Positions 6,794 to 9,196 of a DNA stretch of 9,196 nt are shown one piece after another (position 1 is the first letter of the stretch; every line of letters begins with the position of its first letter). Location of the stretch: contig CAMLKR010000087.1 in the NCBI GenBank assembly GCA_946480565.1, forward strand, positions 1 to 9,196, in the 5' to 3' direction. The position numbers and the translations under genes were made by a program. This DNA comes from an uncultured Arenimonas sp. (GTDB lineage: Bacteria; Pseudomonadota; Gammaproteobacteria; Xanthomonadales; Xanthomonadaceae). Below the pieces are notes generated by a model that worked only from the letters and a program-made list of their open reading frames with translations, searched no databases and was not told the DNA's origin.

Positions 6794-7383
6794 TGCGCCC
6801 TTACCTCATCCCCGACGCCGACCTGCGTTTTGACCCGCACTGGCTGCCGCGCGCCGAAGCCGATGCGCTGCTCGACCGCCTGATGGACGAAATCCGCTGG
6901 GAGATTCACCGCATCCGGATGTTCGGGCGCGAGGTGGATTCGCCGCGGCGCAGCTGCTGGATCGGCGATCCTGGCACCAGCTACGTGTACTCGCGCACGC
7001 ACTTCGAACCGCGGCCCTGGCCGCCGGCGCTGGCCGCGATCCGCGCGCGCATCGACGCCGCCGCCGGCGTGGCGATGAACAGCGTGCTCGCCAACCTCTA
7101 TCGCGACGGCAGGGACGCGATGGGCTGGCACAGCGACGACGAGCCCGAGCTGGGTCCGCGGCCGGTGATCGCCTCGCTTAGCCTGGGCGGCACGCGCCGG
7201 TTCGCCTTCAGGCACCGACGTGACGCGACGAAGAAGTTCGCGCTCGACCTGCCGCACGGCAGCCTGCTGGTGATGGCCGGCGACACCCAGGCGAACTGGC
7301 GGCACGCACTGCCGCGCACGGCGCGCGCGGTGCCGCCGCGGCTGAACCTCACTTTCCGGCGGATTCTTCCGGCGCGGCCTTGA
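6793..7383 (+). CDS. alkB: AlkB-type Fe(II)/2-oxoglutarate-dependent dioxygenase (DNA/RNA alkylation repair), ALKBH2/3-like
   Basis: This 196-residue enzyme is expected to demethylate N1-methyladenine and N3-methylcytosine type lesions oxidatively, releasing formaldehyde. Motifs: NSVLANLYRDGRDAMGWHSD (96-115) with iron ligands His113 and Asp115, DEPELGPRPVIASLSLGGTR (116-135), LPHGSLLVMAGDTQANWRHA (153-172) with the third ligand His171, and the terminal RLNLTFR (183-189), whose Arg183 and Arg189 fit the 2-oxoglutarate and substrate-side arginines. The HSDDEPELG block and compact size look more like eukaryotic ALKBH2/3 and the matching bacterial subgroup than E. coli AlkB; that is from memory of the families. 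The start ATG 6793 is the only canonical one in frame after the amidase-like stop at 6747. Its SD is poor, and a possible coupled leader precedes it. The last 35 bases overlap the end of the opposing lipoprotein gene. No ada or alkA neighbour is in the window. Confidence 0.94.
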   Translation: MRPYLIPDADLRFDPHWLPRAEADALLDRLMDEIRWEIHRIRMFGREVDSPRRSCWIGDPGTSYVYSRTHFEPRPWPPALAAIRARIDAAAGVAMNSVLANLYRDGRDAMGWHSDDEPELGPRPVIASLSLGGTRRFAFRHRRDATKKFALDLPHGSLLVMAGDTQANWRHALPRTARAVPPRLNLTFRRILPARP

Positions 7384-7990
7384 CCGCACGGTCACCTTCC
7401 ACCAGCGTCCAGCCCACCACCTCGGTGCTGAGCGCGGACATCCCCTGGCCGAAGGCCGAGATCATGCTGTCGAGGTCGGGGGAGGCGCCGGGCACCGCCT
7501 GGCGGAAACGCCTGCTGGCGACCACGCCGCGGCCGCCGCGCAGGCGGTACAGCGTCGCCTGGGCTTCGATCACCGCGTCGGGCTGCTCGCCGCGGTAGAT
7601 CGTTTCGAAGGCGCGAACCTCCAGCACCAGGCCGAAGTCGCCGCGGTTGCCGCCGCCGAAGCGACCGACGGCACCGATCCTGCCGGAATCCTCGAAGCCT
7701 TCGACCAGGGCGGTCTGCAGCATGTCCGGCGCGGTGTCGGCCCAGGCCGCGCCCTTGTAGGTCTGGAAACGGTCGGGCGAAGGGCGCACCGCGATGCGCG
7801 CCGAGTCGAGCATGTCGTTGGCGGCCTGCACGCCGATCGACAGCGACCAGTCGGCCGCGGGCCAGGCGGGGTCGGCGGTGATCGCCGTCGCGGGCGCGTA
7901 CACCTTCACCTCGGTCTTGGGGCCGCCGATCGCGGCGCAGCCGCCGAGCAGCAGCATCGCGGCGGCGGCCAGCAGGGAAACTCGGCTCAT
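7349..7990 (-). CDS. ABC-type transport auxiliary lipoprotein, PqiC/ABC_trans_aux-like
   Basis: This is a 213-residue predicted outer-membrane lipoprotein acting with the MCE transporter encoded just upstream. The N-terminus is a lipoprotein signal: MSRVSLL, a hydrophobic run of Ala and Leu, then LGGC with lipidated Cys18 (usual type II peptidase site). The mature part (about 195 residues) resembles the ABC-type transport auxiliary component family, including DMLDSARIAVRPSPDRFQTY (59-78), AWADTAPDMLQTALVEGFED (82-101) and a ligand-sheet region with FGLVLEVRAFETIYRG. Known relatives such as PqiC couple periplasmic MCE proteins to the outer membrane. It begins inside the stop of the MCE gene (ATGA, 7987-7990), with GAGGAG 8 nt upstream, so the two are translationally coupled. 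The C-terminus is Lys/Glu-rich and runs 35 bases into alkB on the opposite strand. The substrate is presumably phospholipid, by family inference. Confidence 0.88.
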   Translation of the reverse strand: MSRVSLLAAAAMLLLGGCAAIGGPKTEVKVYAPATAITADPAWPAADWSLSIGVQAANDMLDSARIAVRPSPDRFQTYKGAAWADTAPDMLQTALVEGFEDSGRIGAVGRFGGGNRGDFGLVLEVRAFETIYRGEQPDAVIEAQATLYRLRGGRGVVASRRFRQAVPGASPDLDSMISAFGQGMSALSTEVVGWTLVEGDRAVKAAPEESAGK

Positions 7991-8910
7991 GGTTCGAACT
8001 CCTCGGGTTGTTCGCGGCCCAGCAGCACGCCGGCCGGATTGCCTTCCACGCGTTCGACCAGGCCGTTGAGGTCGCGGATCAGCGAGCGCAGCTGGCGCAG
8101 CGTGGGCCCGACCTGGGCCAGGCCGTCCTGGCTGAAGTCGGCGACCGCCTCGCGGTTGTCGCTGAGGATGGCGTCGGCGGAAACGCTGGCGGCTTCAAGC
8201 TTGCCCAGGGTGCGGTCGAGCTTGGCGACCAGCGCCGGCAGCTCCTGCACCAGGCCCTGGTCGAGGTTGTTGATGGTGCGATCGGCGCTGGCCAGGGTCT
8301 GGTCGAGCTTTTCGCTGGCGGCGCGGGCGTTGCGGATCAGGGCGGCGATTTCCTCGCGTTCGCCCGAGATCGAGCCGGTGATCTGGTCGAGCTGGTCCAG
8401 CGTGCGGGTGACGCGCGCGACGTTCTCGTCGCTGAGCAGCTGGTTGACGCGGTCGACGATCTCGCTGGCGGTGGCGGCGATGTTCTGCAGCGCCGAGGGT
8501 TCGCTGGGGATCAGGGCCACGCGCTGGCCTTCGCGGGGCTCCAGCGCCGGGCTGCCGGGGCTGCCGCCGGTGAGCTGGATGATCGCCACGCCGGTCAGGC
8601 CGGTGAGCGCGAGCTTGGCGCGGGTGTCGGTCTTCACCGGCGTATCGGCCGACAGGCGGATGCGGGCGACGACCTTGCGTGGGTCGTCCTTCATCAGCGA
8701 CAGCTTGCGCACGGCGCCGACACTGATGCCCGAATACAGCACCTGGCTGCCGACGCTGAGGCCGGTCACCGCTTCCTGGAACACGACGTCGTACTCCCGG
8801 AAGCTCTTCTCGGTCGTGTACTTGGCCGCCCAAAGCGCGAACAGCACGGCGGCGATGAAAACGGCGAGGGTGAAGGCGCCGATCAACACGTGGTTGGCGC
8901 GGGTTTCCAT
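7987..8910 (-). CDS. MlaD/MCE-domain periplasmic lipid-transport protein
   Basis: This is a 307-residue inner-membrane-anchored MCE protein of an ABC lipid transporter. One N-terminal membrane segment (about residues 9-28) anchors it with the bulk in the periplasm. The single MCE domain spans about 38-116 and includes EAVTGLSVGSQVLYSGISVG (46-65) and LTGLTGVAIIQLTGG (102-116). A long helical, heptad-like region follows (about 140-290, rich in Leu, Asp, Ala and Glu, e.g. TLDQLDQITGSI and LDQTLASADRTI), typical of MlaD relatives that form long helical tubes. The end NPAGVLLGR resembles the family's usual terminus. I chose ATG 8910, not the longer frame from 8982, because AGGAGG (8918-8923) is 7 nt before it and the longer version would overlap the ATPase gene and add a charged leader before the membrane segment. 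It lies 2 nt after the ATPase stop and overlaps the lipoprotein gene by 4 nt. It is a generic MCE paralogue; I cannot call it MlaD proper. Confidence 0.93.
   Translation of the reverse strand: METRANHVLIGAFTLAVFIAAVLFALWAAKYTTEKSFREYDVVFQEAVTGLSVGSQVLYSGISVGAVRKLSLMKDDPRKVVARIRLSADTPVKTDTRAKLALTGLTGVAIIQLTGGSPGSPALEPREGQRVALIPSEPSALQNIAATASEIVDRVNQLLSDENVARVTRTLDQLDQITGSISGEREEIAALIRNARAASEKLDQTLASADRTINNLDQGLVQELPALVAKLDRTLGKLEAASVSADAILSDNREAVADFSQDGLAQVGPTLRQLRSLIRDLNGLVERVEGNPAGVLLGREQPEEFEP
7999..8004 (-). promoter_or_regulatory. Ribosome binding site of the auxiliary lipoprotein gene
   Basis: On the minus strand GAGGAG lies inside the 3' end of the MCE gene, 8 nt before the lipoprotein ATG at 7990. 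It supports this start together with the ATGA overlap. Confidence 0.75.
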
Positions 8911-8912
8911 GC

Positions 8913-9196
8913 TCAAGCCTCCTGGGCCTTGGCGGCCTGTGCGGCGCGTCCGCGCGGGCCGTGGAAATAGTCCTGCACCCACGGGTGGTCGAATTTCTCG
9001 ACCTCCGGAAGGGGGGCGGCGACCAGCACGCGGCGGTCGGCCAGCACCGCGACGCGGTCGCAGATGCTGTACAGGGTGTCGAGGTCGTGGGTGATCAGGA
9101 AGACGGTCAGGCCGAGCGCCTTCTGCAGCGTCCGGATCAGGTCGTCGAAGGCGGCGGCGCCGATCGGGTCGAGGCCGGCGGTGGGTTCGTCCAGGA
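8913..9196 (-). CDS. ABC transporter ATP-binding protein of the MCE lipid-transport operon (MlaF-like), 3' end only
   Basis: Only the last 94 codons are in the window; the gene enters from the right edge. The visible part begins at the Walker B/D-loop, LDEPTAGLDP, and continues with FDDLIRTLQKALGLTVFLIT and the switch His in LITHDLDTLYSICDRVAVLA. It ends with a short C-terminal tail (EKFDHPWVQDYFHGPRGR, then an Ala/Lys/Gln-rich end). This is a classical ABC ATPase C-terminal half and resembles MlaF/Ttg2A-type subunits that energise retrograde or anterograde phospholipid transport with an MlaE-like permease. The stop (8913-8915) is 2 nt from the MCE gene start, and the gene's last codons contain the ribosome site for that gene, so they form one operon. 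A permease gene probably lies further right. The Walker A and signature motifs cannot be checked here. Confidence 0.93.
   Translation of the reverse strand, partial: LDEPTAGLDPIGAAAFDDLIRTLQKALGLTVFLITHDLDTLYSICDRVAVLADRRVLVAAPLPEVEKFDHPWVQDYFHGPRGRAAQAAKAQEA
8918..8923 (-). promoter_or_regulatory. Ribosome binding site deciding the MCE gene start
   Basis: On the minus strand a perfect AGGAGG lies 7 nt before the ATG at 8910, inside the end of the ATPase gene. It argues strongly against the longer reading frame beginning at 8982. Confidence 0.9.

Noticed and set aside
5296..7395. A 699-codon open frame on the minus strand opposite the amidase-like and alkB genes
   Set aside because: It spans two genuine genes and their spacer, its composition is Arg/Gln/His/Gly-rich, and no domain is visible. 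It is an antisense shadow.
8911..8982. A 24-residue N-terminal extension of the MCE protein (start at 8982)
   Set aside because: It overlaps the end of the ABC ATPase gene, has no ribosome site, and would place a Pro/Arg-rich leader before the membrane anchor. AGGAGG at ideal spacing marks 8910.

Overview
The window is a high-GC (roughly 70% by eye) stretch of ordinary-looking bacterial chromosome. It carries seven complete protein genes and a partial gene at each edge. No tRNA, rRNA, CRISPR array, insertion sequence or phage gene was seen. The gene content is a fused CysN/CysC, a CurA-type reductase, an ETF-quinone oxidoreductase, a short ALKBH2/3-like AlkB and an MCE/PqiC-type lipid transport operon. 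Together with the strong GC preference at third codon positions, this fits a gammaproteobacterium of the Xanthomonadaceae/Lysobacteraceae (Lysobacter, Luteimonas or relatives). That placement is inference from content, not from a search.

Left to right: (1) bases 1-1577, plus strand, the 3' four-fifths of cysNC (sulfate activation), followed by a perfect 15-bp inverted repeat. (2) 1781-2815, plus strand, a curA-like NADPH reductase with a strong ribosome binding site. It runs tail-to-tail into (3) a minus-strand pair: the ETF:ubiquinone oxidoreductase gene (3680-5299), then 12 bp later an ATP-grasp ligase of unknown substrate (2804-3667). (4) A 101-bp divergent intergenic region with a short inverted repeat near its midpoint. 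(5) A plus-strand pair: an amidase-signature protein (5401-6747) and an AlkB-type dioxygenase (6793-7383), separated by a 45-bp leader containing a tandem repeat of an SD-plus-GTG unit. (6) A minus-strand MCE lipid-transport operon, read from the right edge: ABC ATPase (partial), MlaD-like MCE protein, PqiC-like lipoprotein. Its genes are packed with a 2-nt gap and a 4-nt ATGA overlap.

The most unusual item is the amidase-signature protein. The fold-defining motifs and the reading frame are intact, but all three catalytic triad positions (Lys, cis-Ser, nucleophile Ser) are substituted, to Asn83, Ala157 and Ala181. This suggests a pseudoenzyme kept for a non-hydrolytic role and possibly co-expressed with the AlkB repair enzyme. 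Smaller curiosities are the leader mini-ORF whose stop overlaps the alkB start (TGATG), the convergent gene overlap at 2804-2815 that is itself a perfect 12-bp palindrome encoding the same three C-terminal residues on both strands, and the 33-base hairpin after cysNC. The remaining genes look conventional.
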